64,000 nt of DNA, from positions 310,001 to 374,000 of the forward strand of contig JAIXTM010000018.1 of the NCBI GenBank assembly GCA_027483945.1, in the 5' to 3' direction. Source of the stretch: Hyphomicrobiales bacterium (GTDB lineage: Bacteria; Pseudomonadota; Alphaproteobacteria; Rhizobiales; Beijerinckiaceae). The translations under genes were made by a program, and so were the position numbers. The first letter of the stretch is position 1; each line of letters opens with the position of its first letter. This document shows, piece by piece, positions 9,805-18,152 of the stretch. The notes under the pieces are model-generated. The model did not search any database. It saw only the letters and a list, made by a program, of their open reading frames with translations, and had not been told where the DNA came from.

Positions 9805-10542
9805 TCAGATCATTGCCATTCCGCCGTTGACATGAAGCGTGGCGCCCGTCACGTAGCCCGCCTCGTCGGAGGCCAGGTAGACGACGGCCGACGCGATGTC
9901 CGCTCCCGTACCGAGCCGGCCGGCCGGCACGCGCGACAGGATGCCGGCGCGCTGCTTCTCGTCGAGCGCGTCCGTCATCGGGGATTCGATGAAGCCCGGC
10001 GCGATGCAATTCACGGTGACGTTGCGGCTGGCGACCTCGGCGGCCAGCGACTTGGTCATGCCGATCAGGCCCGCCTTGGACGCGGCGTAATTGGCCTGGC
10101 CGGGATTGCCGGTCGTGCCTACAACCGACCCGATGCCGATGATGCGGCCGTGCCGGCGGCGCATCATGGTCTTGATCGCGGCGCGCGACAGGCGGAACGA
10201 GGCGGTGAGGTTCACCGCGATGACGGTGTCCCAGTCCTCGTCCTTGAGCCGCAGCGCAAGGTTATCCCGCGTCAGGCCAGCATTGTTGACCAGGATGTCG
10301 AGCCCGCCCATCGCCGCCTCGGCAGCCGGAACGAGAGCCTCCACGGCCTCGGCATCGGAGAGGTTCGCCGGGACGACATGGGCGTTGCCGCCGAGTTCCG
10401 AAGCGAGCGCCTCGAGCGCTTCCCTGCGGGTTCCGGAGAGGGCGACGACCGCCCCCCGGGCATGGAGCGCGCGGGCGATGGCACCGCCGATGCCGCCGGT
10501 GGCGCCGGTCACGAGGGCCTTGCGGCCGGTCAGGTCGAACAT
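9805..10542 (-). CDS. fabG: 3-oxoacyl-ACP reductase FabG
   Basis: A 245-residue classical short-chain dehydrogenase, the NADPH-dependent beta-ketoacyl-ACP reductase of fatty-acid elongation. The cofactor motif TGATGGIGG is at residues 12-20, NNAG at 86-89, and the catalytic Ser139, Tyr152 and Lys156 (NYAASKAG) are all present. A GGGAGG ribosome-binding site precedes the ATG. It follows fabD by 14 bases. Confidence 0.97.
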   Translation of the reverse strand: MFDLTGRKALVTGATGGIGGAIARALHARGAVVALSGTRREALEALASELGGNAHVVPANLSDAEAVEALVPAAEAAMGGLDILVNNAGLTRDNLALRLKDEDWDTVIAVNLTASFRLSRAAIKTMMRRRHGRIIGIGSVVGTTGNPGQANYAASKAGLIGMTKSLAAEVASRNVTVNCIAPGFIESPMTDALDEKQRAGILSRVPAGRLGTGADIASAVVYLASDEAGYVTGATLHVNGGMAMI

Positions 10543-10556
10543 CGGAGAAGCCTCCC

Positions 10557-11501
10557 TCAGGCTGAGAACGTGCCGCCGAGCGCGGCGATGTCGGAAGGCG
10601 TGCCGACGGCGGTGCCGGTCGCCTCGGGTGCGATGCGCTTGACGAGGCCGGACAGGACCTTGCCCGAGCCGAGCTCATAGAAGGCGCTCACGCCCTCGCC
10701 CGCCATGTAGGCGACGCTCTCGCGCCAGCGCACGGAGCCCGTCACCTGGGCGACGAGTCCTTCGCGGATCGCCTCGGGATGGGTGATCTCGACGGCATGG
10801 ACATTGGCGACGAGCGGCGCCGCTGGAGCCTTGATATCAACCTTGGCCAGCGCCTCGCGCATGGCGTCGGCGGCCGGCTGCATCAGGGAACAATGGAAGG
10901 GCGCGGAGACGGGCAGCAGGATCGCGCGCTTGGCGCCACGCTCCTGGGCGATGGCGATGGCGCGCTCCACCGCCGCCTTGTGGCCGGAGACCACGACCTG
11001 GCCGCCGCCATTGTCGTTGGCCGCGTCGCAGACCTCGCCCTTCGCGGCGTCGGCAACGACGTCGCGCACGGCGTCGATCTCCATGCCGAGGATCGCCGCC
11101 ATCGCGCCGACGCCGACCGGCACGGCGGCCTGCATGGCGTCGCCCCGGATGCGCAGCAGCCGGGCCGTATCGGTGACCGACAGCGAGCCGGCGGCGGCGA
11201 GCGCGGCGTATTCACCGAGCGAATGGCCCGCGACGAACCGCGCCTTCGCGACATCGAGCCCGGCCTCGGCCTCCAGCACGCGGACCACGGCGAGGCTAAC
11301 GGCCATCAGGGCCGGCTGGGCGTTGGCGGTGAGCGTCAGGGTCTCGGCCGGGCCCTCGAACATGATGTCCGACAGTTTCTGACCGAGCGCGGCATCGACC
11401 TCGTCGAACACGCCGCGGGCCTGCGGGAAGGCCTCGGCGAGCGCCTTGCCCATCCCGACGGCCTGGCTGCCCTGCCCCGGGAAAATCAGCGCGAATGACA
11501 T
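10557..11501 (-). CDS. fabD: Malonyl-CoA:ACP transacylase FabD
   Basis: A 314-residue malonyltransferase that loads malonyl groups onto AcpP. FPGQGSQ is at the N-terminus, and the nucleophile Ser94 lies in GHSLGEYAAL. The downstream catalytic His region PVSAPFHCSLM is present. The start MSFALIFPGQ is set by family alignment. It is the first gene of the fab operon and is divergent from rpoZ across 171 bases. Confidence 0.97.
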   Translation of the reverse strand: MSFALIFPGQGSQAVGMGKALAEAFPQARGVFDEVDAALGQKLSDIMFEGPAETLTLTANAQPALMAVSLAVVRVLEAEAGLDVAKARFVAGHSLGEYAALAAAGSLSVTDTARLLRIRGDAMQAAVPVGVGAMAAILGMEIDAVRDVVADAAKGEVCDAANDNGGGQVVVSGHKAAVERAIAIAQERGAKRAILLPVSAPFHCSLMQPAADAMREALAKVDIKAPAAPLVANVHAVEITHPEAIREGLVAQVTGSVRWRESVAYMAGEGVSAFYELGSGKVLSGLVKRIAPEATGTAVGTPSDIAALGGTFSA

Positions 11502-11538
11502 GAGCCCATCCCTCGTCCGGCTTTCGAAAGGTGGCGCG

Positions 11539-11567
11539 CAGTGGCACCGCCGGGGCCTGCGAGTCAA
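11539..11567 (-). promoter_or_regulatory. Candidate fabD promoter
   Basis: In the fabD-rpoZ divergent gap the minus strand has a CTTGACT -35 (hexamer TTGACT at 11562-11567), a 17-base spacer and a weak CCACTG -10. The -35 fits the alphaproteobacterial pattern; the -10 is poor, so this is only a candidate. Confidence 0.3.
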
Positions 11568-11598
11568 GCGCCGGGGCCGCCCGCGACCCACAAACGCA

Positions 11599-11627
11599 TT
11601 GCCATGCCGCCCCCCATCGTGTAGCAG
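11599..11627 (+). promoter_or_regulatory. Candidate rpoZ promoter
   Basis: The plus strand of the divergent gap has TTGCCA, 17 bases, then TAGCAG, placing initiation about 40 bases before the rpoZ ATG. This is a plausible housekeeping promoter judged only by hexamers and spacing. Confidence 0.3.
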
Positions 11628-11672
11628 CCTCCAACTTCGTCACATGCCTGAAGACTTGGGAAGGACCCGCTC

Positions 11673-12083
11673 ATGGCGCGCGTCACCGTCGAAGACTGCA
11701 TCGACAAGGTCGAGAACCGGTTCGAGCTGGTGCTGGTTGCCAGCCACCGCGCCCGCATGATCTCCCAGGGCGCGCCGCTCACCGTCGACCGCGACCGCGA
11801 CAAGAACCCGGTCGTCGCGCTGCGCGAGATCGCCGATTCCACGGTCGATCCCGAGGATCTCAAGGAAGACCTGATCCACTCGCTGCAGAAGCAGGTGGAC
11901 ACGGACGAGCCGGAGGCCGACACGGTGCCGCTGCTGGCCAACACGGCCGCCGCCGGCGCCGCCACCGCTTCGGGCGGCGAGGACGACGCGAACGTCGCCT
12001 TCGACCGGATGAGCGAGGAGGACCTGCTCGCGGGCCTCAACGAGCTCGTCCGCCCGGCCGACCAGGACGACGACGAGGGCTGA
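11673..12083 (+). CDS. rpoZ: RNA polymerase omega subunit
   Basis: A 136-residue omega subunit that helps assemble RNA polymerase and bind (p)ppGpp. The N-terminus [19 protein letters not shown] and the following [11 protein letters not shown] are diagnostic. The C-terminal half is a low-complexity acidic tail ending DQDDDEG, the usual alphaproteobacterial extension. Placement before rsh links the polymerase (p)ppGpp target to the (p)ppGpp enzyme. A hairpin terminator lies between the two genes. Confidence 0.95.
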   Translation: MARVTVEDCIDKVENRFELVLVASHRARMISQGAPLTVDRDRDKNPVVALREIADSTVDPEDLKEDLIHSLQKQVDTDEPEADTVPLLANTAAAGAATASGGEDDANVAFDRMSEEDLLAGLNELVRPADQDDDEG

Positions 12084-12113
12084 CGGCCCCGCCATCCGGC
12101 ATTCTCGATCCAG

Positions 12114-12137
12114 AACCCGGCGCCTGCGCCGGGTTTT
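12114..12137 (+). terminator. Rho-independent terminator after rpoZ
   Basis: A nine-pair stem AACCCGGCG / CGCCGGGTT with a CCTG loop is followed by a short T run (TTTTG). It lies 30 bases past the rpoZ stop and before rsh, so rsh probably has its own promoter. Confidence 0.7.
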
Positions 12138-12266
12138 GTCGTTTCCGGCACGCGATTGGACGCAATTGTCCTTGCGGCAGCCGGGTTTGACCGCAATATC
12201 TCACCTATGGGTGACATAAGCCTGGCCGAGGCAGCCGAGACGAAGACGATGCGCGCGCCATCGCCG

Positions 12267-14462
12267 ATGATGCGCCAGTACGAGCTCGTCGATCGGGTCA
12301 AGGCCTACAACCCCAATTGCGACGAGGCCTTGCTCGACAAGGCCTATATCTACGCGATGAAGGCCCACGGCACGCAGAAGCGGGCCTCCGGCGCTCCCTA
12401 TTTCTCCCATCCGCTCGAAGTCGCCGCGATTCTGACGGACCTGCGGCTGGACGATGCGACCATCGTGGCGGCCGTCCTGCACGACACGGTGGAGGACACC
12501 GATTCCACCGTCGCCGACATCGAGCGCCTGTTCGGCGCCGAGATCGCCGCCCTCGTGGACGGGCTGACCAAGATCAAGAAGCTGGACTTCGTCTCGAAGA
12601 AAGCGACGCAGGGCGAGAATTTCCGCAAGCTTCTCCTGGCCGTTGCCGAGGATGTGCGCGTCCTTCTCGTGAAGCTCGCCGACCGGCTGCACAACATGCG
12701 CACGCTCCACTTCGTGCCACCCGCCAAGCGGGTGCGCATCGCTGAGGAGACGCTGGACATCTATGCCCCGCTCGCCGGCCGCATGGGCATGCAGGACATG
12801 CGCGAGGAGCTGGAGGACCTGGCCTTCCAGCACATCAAGCCGGACGCCTATCAGACGATCGGCGAGCGGCTCGACCGGCTGACGGCCGCCAGCACGGGGC
12901 TCATCACCGAGATCGAGAGCGTGCTGCAGGCGCGCCTCGTGGAGCGCGGCATCAGCGCGATGGTGAAAGGGCGGCGCAAGCAGCCTTATTCCATCTGGAA
13001 GAAGATGGAGCGCAAGTCCGTCTCCTTCGAGCAATTGTCGGACGTGTTCGGATTCAGGGTCATCGTCGACGACGTCGACGATTGCTACCGGGCGCTCGGC
13101 GTCGTCCACACGGCCTGGCCGATGGTTCCGGGCCGGTACAAGGACTATATCTCGACGCCCAAGCAGAACGATTACCGGTCGATCCACACCACCGTCATCG
13201 GCCCCGGCCACCAGCGCGCCGAGTTGCAGATCCGCACCCGGGCCATGGACCGCGTCGCGGAGTTCGGCATCGCGGCCCACGCGCTCTATAAGGACGGCGT
13301 CGATCCCGAGCGGCGGCCGCTGGACGATACGGCCGCCTATCGCTGGCTAAGGCACACGGTCGATCTCCTGGCCGAGAACGAGAACCCGGACGAGTTTCTG
13401 GAGCACACCAAGCTCGAACTCTTCCATGACCAGGTGTTCTGCTTCACGCCTAAAGGCCTGCTGATCGCCCTGCCTCGCGGTGCGACGCCGATCGACTTCG
13501 CCTACGCGGTGCACACCAAGGTCGGCAACACGGCGGTGGGCTGCAAGGTGAACGGGCGGATTGCGCCGCTCCTTTCGGAGCTGCAGAACGGCGACGAGGT
13601 CGAGATCATCCGCTCCGAAGGGCAGACCCCGCCCTCCGCCTGGGAAGCGCTCGTCGTCACCGGCAAGGCCCGCGCCGCCATCCGGCGCGCCACCCGTGCG
13701 GCCGTCCGGCGGCAATATGCGGGCCTCGGCCGGCAGATCGTCGAGCGCGCCTTCGAGCGCGCCGGACGCGCCTTCTCGGAGGACGCGCTGAAGGCCGCCC
13801 TGCCCCGCCTGGCCCGAACCAGCGTGGAGGACGTCCTGGCGGCAACCGGCCGCGGAGAAATGTTCTCCGGCGACGTGGTGCGCGCGGTCTATCCCGATCA
13901 CCTGGACGAGAAGAAGCCCGCGCCGATCCAGGCGCCCGCCGGCAAGGGGTGGTTCGGCCTGAAGAAAGGCAGCCACATGAAGTTCCGGCTGCCCGACAGC
14001 GAGCGGCCGGAAGCGATCCCGATCCGTGGGCTCAACGGCGATCTTCCTGTGACGCTGGCGCCGGACGGGGGTGCCGTGCCCGGCGACCGCATCGTCGGCA
14101 TCCTCAATCCTGGCGAGGGAATCACGATCTATCCGATCCAGTCGTCCGCGCTCGCCGCCTTCGAGAACGAACCAGACCGGTGGCTGGACGTGCGGTGGGA
14201 CATGGAGGAGGTCGGGCAGCAGCGCTTCCCGGCCCGCATCCAGCTCAAGTCGATCAACGAACCGGGGACGCTGGCGCAGATCACCCACGTGATCGCGGAG
14301 CATAGCGGCAATATCGACAACATCTCGATGGTCCGCCGCACGCCGGACTTCACGGACATGACGATCGATCTCGCGGTCTGGGACCTGAAGCACCTGAACG
14401 CGATCATCGCGCAGCTGCGCGGCAAGAGCGTGGTCAGCCGGATCGAACGCGTCATCGGCTGA
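12267..14462 (+). CDS. rsh: Bifunctional (p)ppGpp synthetase/hydrolase Rsh
   Basis: A long RelA/SpoT homologue of about 731 residues from the MMRQYELVDRV start, which matches rhizobial Rsh proteins. In-frame ATGs at 12249 and 12207 are alternatives. The domain order is HD hydrolase (HPLEVAAIL, AAVLHDTVEDT), synthetase (DVFGFRVIVD, GRYKDYISTPKQNDYRSIHT), TGS (GATPIDFAYAVHTKVG) and C-terminal ACT (IQLKSINEPGTLAQITHVI). The RYKD form of the synthetase motif is the type seen in bifunctional enzymes, so this is likely the sole housekeeping stringent-response enzyme. Two short palindromes precede it (12158-12171 and 12201-12214). Confidence 0.96.
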   Translation: MMRQYELVDRVKAYNPNCDEALLDKAYIYAMKAHGTQKRASGAPYFSHPLEVAAILTDLRLDDATIVAAVLHDTVEDTDSTVADIERLFGAEIAALVDGLTKIKKLDFVSKKATQGENFRKLLLAVAEDVRVLLVKLADRLHNMRTLHFVPPAKRVRIAEETLDIYAPLAGRMGMQDMREELEDLAFQHIKPDAYQTIGERLDRLTAASTGLITEIESVLQARLVERGISAMVKGRRKQPYSIWKKMERKSVSFEQLSDVFGFRVIVDDVDDCYRALGVVHTAWPMVPGRYKDYISTPKQNDYRSIHTTVIGPGHQRAELQIRTRAMDRVAEFGIAAHALYKDGVDPERRPLDDTAAYRWLRHTVDLLAENENPDEFLEHTKLELFHDQVFCFTPKGLLIALPRGATPIDFAYAVHTKVGNTAVGCKVNGRIAPLLSELQNGDEVEIIRSEGQTPPSAWEALVVTGKARAAIRRATRAAVRRQYAGLGRQIVERAFERAGRAFSEDALKAALPRLARTSVEDVLAATGRGEMFSGDVVRAVYPDHLDEKKPAPIQAPAGKGWFGLKKGSHMKFRLPDSERPEAIPIRGLNGDLPVTLAPDGGAVPGDRIVGILNPGEGITIYPIQSSALAAFENEPDRWLDVRWDMEEVGQQRFPARIQLKSINEPGTLAQITHVIAEHSGNIDNISMVRRTPDFTDMTIDLAVWDLKHLNAIIAQLRGKSVVSRIERVIG

Positions 14463-14486
14463 AGGCCGGGCAAAGGGGGCAGGACG

Positions 14487-15179
14487 ATGCGACTGTTTCG
14501 GATCATCGCCGTTCTGGCGATCATGGCGGTATCTGCGGGTCTTGGCCCGGATGCGCGCGCCGAGGAGGTCGTCGAACTGGGCGGCTTCAGCGGTCGGGCC
14601 CTGCTCAACAAGCCGGCCGGCAAGGCGCGGGTCGGCCTCGTCCTGCTCACCGGAGGCGACGGCTATGTCGGGATCGGTTCCGACGGCTCGGTCCAGAGGC
14701 AGGGCAACTGGATCATCCGCACGCGCGGCGCCTATGCCGGCCGCGGCATTGCCAGCTTGGCGGTGGATGGCGGAGCCGATGTGGGCCGGGCCATCGCCTA
14801 TATGCGGGGGATCGCGCCCAAGGTCGTGGTGGTCGCCATGAGTCGCGGCGCGCTCAAGGTCGAGCCCTCCCTGGCGCACCGGCCCGACGGGATCGTGCTC
14901 GCCTCAGCCATGCTGTCGGACGTGAAGTCCGCCGTGGGCGATCCGTCGCGCCTGCCGCCGACGCTCATCGTGCACCATCGTCGCGACACGTGCCGCGTGA
15001 CGCTGGCCGAGGACGTGGAACCCTTCGCGGCCTGGGCGGGCAGGCGCGCCCGCGTGGTCTGGATCGACGGCGGCACGTCCACCGGACCCGTCTGCCAGGC
15101 ACGCGCCTATCACGGCTTCATCGGCCGCGAGGGCCAGGTCGTCAGCGCGATCGCGAGCTTCGCCGCCGGGCTGCGGTGA
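14487..15179 (+). CDS. Secreted alpha/beta-hydrolase-like protein, function unknown
   Basis: A 230-residue protein with an N-terminal signal peptide (hydrophobic IIAVLAIMAVSAGL, likely cut after ARA). The rest reads as a small alpha/beta-hydrolase fold: a nucleophile-elbow-like AMSRGAL at about residues 117-123, an acid-loop candidate LIVHHRRDTCRVT, and a late His in AYHGFIG. The elbow is A-x-S-x-G rather than G-x-S-x-G, and two cysteines (DTC, GPVCQ) could form a disulfide in the periplasm. It sits 24 bases after rsh and 127 before pyrE. The substrate is unknown. Confidence 0.65.
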   Translation: MRLFRIIAVLAIMAVSAGLGPDARAEEVVELGGFSGRALLNKPAGKARVGLVLLTGGDGYVGIGSDGSVQRQGNWIIRTRGAYAGRGIASLAVDGGADVGRAIAYMRGIAPKVVVVAMSRGALKVEPSLAHRPDGIVLASAMLSDVKSAVGDPSRLPPTLIVHHRRDTCRVTLAEDVEPFAAWAGRRARVVWIDGGTSTGPVCQARAYHGFIGREGQVVSAIASFAAGLR

Positions 15180-15306
15180 CGCCAGCGCACCGTCGCAGGA
15201 AGCTGTCGGCAAGTCGCCCTCCGCCTGAGGTTTCAGGTCCGTTGCGGCTTGCCGTGCGCGCCGCTTCCTGCCATTGCCGGTTCCCGCATCAGGCGGGAGA
15301 CCAGAC

Positions 15307-15885
15307 GTGAACCAGGACGACGTCATCGCGGAATTCAGGGCGGCGGGCGCCCTGCTGGAAGGGCATTTCATCCTGTCCTCGGGCCTGCGCAGCCCGGTCT
15401 TCCTGCAGAAGATGTTCGTCTTCCAGGACCCAGCCCGGACCGAGCGTCTGTGCAAGGCATTGGCCGACAAGGTGCGCGCGGCGTTCGGCGAGATCGACAT
15501 CGTCGTGTCCCCGGCGGTCGGCGGCATCGTCCCGGGCTACGAGACGGCCCGGCATCTGGGCGCCAAGGCGATCTTCGTCGAGCGCGAGAACGGGCAGTTC
15601 GCGCTGCGCCGCGGGTTCGAAATCCCTGCCGGCGCGCGGGTCGTCATGGTGGAGGACATCGTCACGACGGGGCTGTCGTCCCGGGAATGCATTGCCGCGA
15701 TCGCGCAGCATCCGGGCAGGCTGGTGGGCGCCGCCTGCCTCATCGACCGGTCCGGCGGCAAGGCCGATGTCGGCCTGCCTCTCGTTTCGCTTGCCTCGCT
15801 GGATATCCCGACCTACAAGCCCGACAGCCTCCCAACGGAACTGGCCAGTCTGCCGCCGGTCAAGCCCGGAAGCCGGTCGCTTTGA
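15307..15885 (+). CDS. pyrE: Orotate phosphoribosyltransferase
   Basis: A 192-residue PyrE that joins orotate to PRPP to give OMP in pyrimidine synthesis. [16 protein letters not shown] is at the N-terminus, and the PRPP-binding motif [14 protein letters not shown] is clear. The GTG start is preferred because GGGAG lies eight bases upstream and the length matches alphaproteobacterial PyrE; an ATG 33 bases earlier would add residues without family support. pyrD, the preceding step of the same pathway, is at 27.6 kb. Confidence 0.95.
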   Translation: MNQDDVIAEFRAAGALLEGHFILSSGLRSPVFLQKMFVFQDPARTERLCKALADKVRAAFGEIDIVVSPAVGGIVPGYETARHLGAKAIFVERENGQFALRRGFEIPAGARVVMVEDIVTTGLSSRECIAAIAQHPGRLVGAACLIDRSGGKADVGLPLVSLASLDIPTYKPDSLPTELASLPPVKPGSRSL

Positions 15886-16048
15886 CGCACACGCGACGGG
15901 AAAAATGGCAACGATGATCATTTGTGCCCAGTTCGGCATTTTGGTATCGTTCACGCAGCGTCACTGCACGGGGGCGGTCGGCGTATTCGCCGTGGCGACA
16001 CGGTAGCTTCATTGTCGACGCGCCATCCGGCGCGCATTGAGAGAAACG

Positions 16049-16669
16049 ATGCAGAACGCCCCCAAGATTGCTCTGTTCATTGACGGCGCCAATTTCTACG
16101 CGACGACGAAAGCCCTTGGAATCGACATCGATTACAAGCGCCTGCTGAAAGAATTCCAGTCGCAGGGCTACGTCATGCGCGCGTTCTATTACACGGCGCT
16201 CGTCGAGGATCAGGAATATTCGTCCATCCGGCCGCTGATCGACTGGCTCGATTATAATGGCTACCGCGTCGTCACCAAGCCGACCAAGGAATTCGTGGAT
16301 TCCATGGGCCGCCGCAAGGTGAAGGGCAACATGGACATCGAGCTCGCCATCGATGCGCTGGAGCTCGCCCCGCATATCGACCACATGGTTCTGTTCTCCG
16401 GCGATGGCGATTTCCGCTCGCTGGTCGAGGCCATGCAACGCCGGGGGGTACGCGTTTCGGTCGTTTCGACCATCGCCGTTCAGCCACCGATGATCGCCGA
16501 CGAGTTGCGGCGGCAGGTCGACGAGTTCATCGATCTGGCCCATCTGGCCCAGCGGATCGGCCGGGATCCGTCGGAGCGGCCTGCCCGCGACCCGGCGGAG
16601 CGGCCCCGGGTGGCGGTCGAGCGGCGCCATACGCTGCGCCAGGTGCCGCCGCCGGTCGACGCCGAATAA
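16049..16669 (+). CDS. NYN/PIN-like domain protein (LabA/DUF88 family)
   Basis: A 206-residue NYN-domain protein of the LabA/DUF88 type, a predicted metal-dependent RNase fold. The conserved acidic residues are in ALFIDGANFYATTK, VKGNMDIELAIDALEL and LFSGDGDFRSLVEAM. After about residue 165 comes an Arg/Pro-rich tail with the near-repeat RDPSERPARDPAERPR, which may contact nucleic acid. The ATG follows a GAGAGAAACG leader. It ends seven bases before the convergent methyltransferase stop. Its RNA target is unknown. Confidence 0.88.
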   Translation: MQNAPKIALFIDGANFYATTKALGIDIDYKRLLKEFQSQGYVMRAFYYTALVEDQEYSSIRPLIDWLDYNGYRVVTKPTKEFVDSMGRRKVKGNMDIELAIDALELAPHIDHMVLFSGDGDFRSLVEAMQRRGVRVSVVSTIAVQPPMIADELRRQVDEFIDLAHLAQRIGRDPSERPARDPAERPRVAVERRHTLRQVPPPVDAE

Positions 16670-16675
16670 GCCGCT

Positions 16676-17575
16676 TCAGATTTTCCGAAGCACCATGATG
16701 AGGCCGGGTACGTCCCGGCCTCCGTCGCGTCTGAGCACGGCGTCCTGCCGGACGAGGGGCGCGAACCGGCTCTCCGCGAGCCTATCCAGATAAATCCGCC
16801 CGTGGTGGAAGCGGCGGTCCTCGCCCAGGCGCCAGCCGGAAGGATCGAGGCTGTTGTCCTGCACCGAGAAGGCCAGGATGCCGCCCGGAGCGAGGGCCCG
16901 GTGTGCGGCTTCGACGCTTCGTTCCAGCGCCCCGACATAGACGAATACATCCGCTGCGACCGCGAGGTCGAGCGAGCCCGGCGCCTCGGCCTCCAGCGCG
17001 TCCTCCAGAGAGCGCGCGTCAAGCCGGTCGTAGAGCTTGCGCGCGCGGGCCTGCGCGACCATGGCCGGCGAGAGGTCGCAGCCCCCGAGCCAGTCGCACC
17101 GGCCGCGCAGGGCGGCGCCCATCAACCCCGTGCCGCAGCCGAGGTCGAGCGCGCGTGCGAACGGGCCGAAGCTCCGCAGGCTGTCCGCCAGGAGGGCCGG
17201 CGCGCGGTATTCGAGAGCCGAGAGGTGAGCCTCGAAGGTGGGGGCATAGGCGTCGAACAGGGAGGCGACATAGGCCCGGCTCATGGCGCCTGCCTCGCCG
17301 AGGGCGGCAAGCTCCAGCCCGGCGCCAAGCGTATCGTCCGGATCGGCGACCAGGGCCTGCCGGAAGGCGTCGGCGGCGGCGGTCGCGTCGCCCGCCTCCG
17401 CCAGCGCCCGGCCGAGAAGGTGCCAGGCCGGCGCCCAGGCGGGCACGAGTTCGAGCGTCTGGCGCGCGAGATCGGCTGCGCCCGCGGCATCGCCCTCACC
17501 GAGGATCGCCTGCGCATAGGCGTAGCGGCGGTCGGCGTTGGAGTCTCCGGACGTGGCGCGCGCGGTGAGCGTCAT
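16676..17575 (-). CDS. TPR-containing SAM-dependent methyltransferase
   Basis: A 299-residue protein with two to three TPR-like helical repeats in its first 100 residues (YAYAQAILGEGDAAGAADLA). A class I methyltransferase domain follows, with motif I ALDLGCGTGLMGAALRGRC and ADVFVYVGALE. The family is common in alphaproteobacteria and its substrate is not established. The MTLTARATSG start has AAGGGCGG just upstream. It is divergent from the His-rich peptide gene. Confidence 0.85.
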   Translation of the reverse strand: MTLTARATSGDSNADRRYAYAQAILGEGDAAGAADLARQTLELVPAWAPAWHLLGRALAEAGDATAAADAFRQALVADPDDTLGAGLELAALGEAGAMSRAYVASLFDAYAPTFEAHLSALEYRAPALLADSLRSFGPFARALDLGCGTGLMGAALRGRCDWLGGCDLSPAMVAQARARKLYDRLDARSLEDALEAEAPGSLDLAVAADVFVYVGALERSVEAAHRALAPGGILAFSVQDNSLDPSGWRLGEDRRFHHGRIYLDRLAESRFAPLVRQDAVLRRDGGRDVPGLIMVLRKI

Positions 17576-17721
17576 GGCCGCCCTTGAACGGGCCGGAAGC
17601 CCTTCCGTCAAGGCCGGGAGGGCGCGTGCGCGGCCGCACCGCAGGCTGGACGCGACAGGTTCATTCTCCAATCCATCGCCGAACGGTTCGGCGAGCGAAG
17701 CAGAAACGAGGGAGACGAGCC

Positions 17722-18048
17722 ATGAACGCGATGATGAAGAAGACCACGATCCTCGGCACGCTGGCAGCGGCCGTCCTGAGCGCCGGCATGATGGCGGCGC
17801 CCACCGCCGCCTCGGCCAAGCCGCTCTACTGGAAGGGCAAGTATGTCCATCCGCACAAGCACTATCCCCACAAGCACCACGGTTACGGCTGGGGTGCCGC
17901 CGGCCTCGGCGCGGGTCTCGCGCTCGGCGCCATCGCCGCCTCGGCCTACGCCGCCCCGGCTTATGCCGGTGACTGCTACACCGTCCGCCGCCGCGTCGTG
18001 AACGAGTTCGGCGACGTCTATATCCGCCGGGTGCGCGTCTGCGACTAA
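17722..18048 (+). CDS. Small secreted His-rich protein, unknown
   Basis: A 108-residue protein with a clear signal peptide (ILGTLAAAVLSAGMM, likely cut after ASA). The mature part has a histidine cluster (HPHKHYPHKHHGYGWG), a Gly/Ala-rich stretch that could span or insert in a membrane, and a C-terminal CYTVRRRVVNEFGDVYIR with two cysteines near the end. The ATG has a GGGAGA ribosome-binding site. The His cluster suggests metal binding, which is inference. Small Gly/Ala/Tyr-rich secreted proteins with a CYTVRRRVVN-like tail are frequent in Hyphomicrobiales. Confidence 0.75.
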   Translation: MNAMMKKTTILGTLAAAVLSAGMMAAPTAASAKPLYWKGKYVHPHKHYPHKHHGYGWGAAGLGAGLALGAIAASAYAAPAYAGDCYTVRRRVVNEFGDVYIRRVRVCD

Positions 18049-18152
18049 GCAGGTGCCTCCATGGTCGCTTGACGGGGCCTCGCCGAACAGCGGGGCCCTA
18101 GTCCATTGGGGGCTGCTGTCAAACCGCAGCGCGGCGCCTATCTGTTGAATCC

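Noticed and set aside
18070-18105. GGGGCC repeats after the His-rich peptide gene as a terminator
   Set aside because: The arms can only pair weakly with a long loop and there is no T run.
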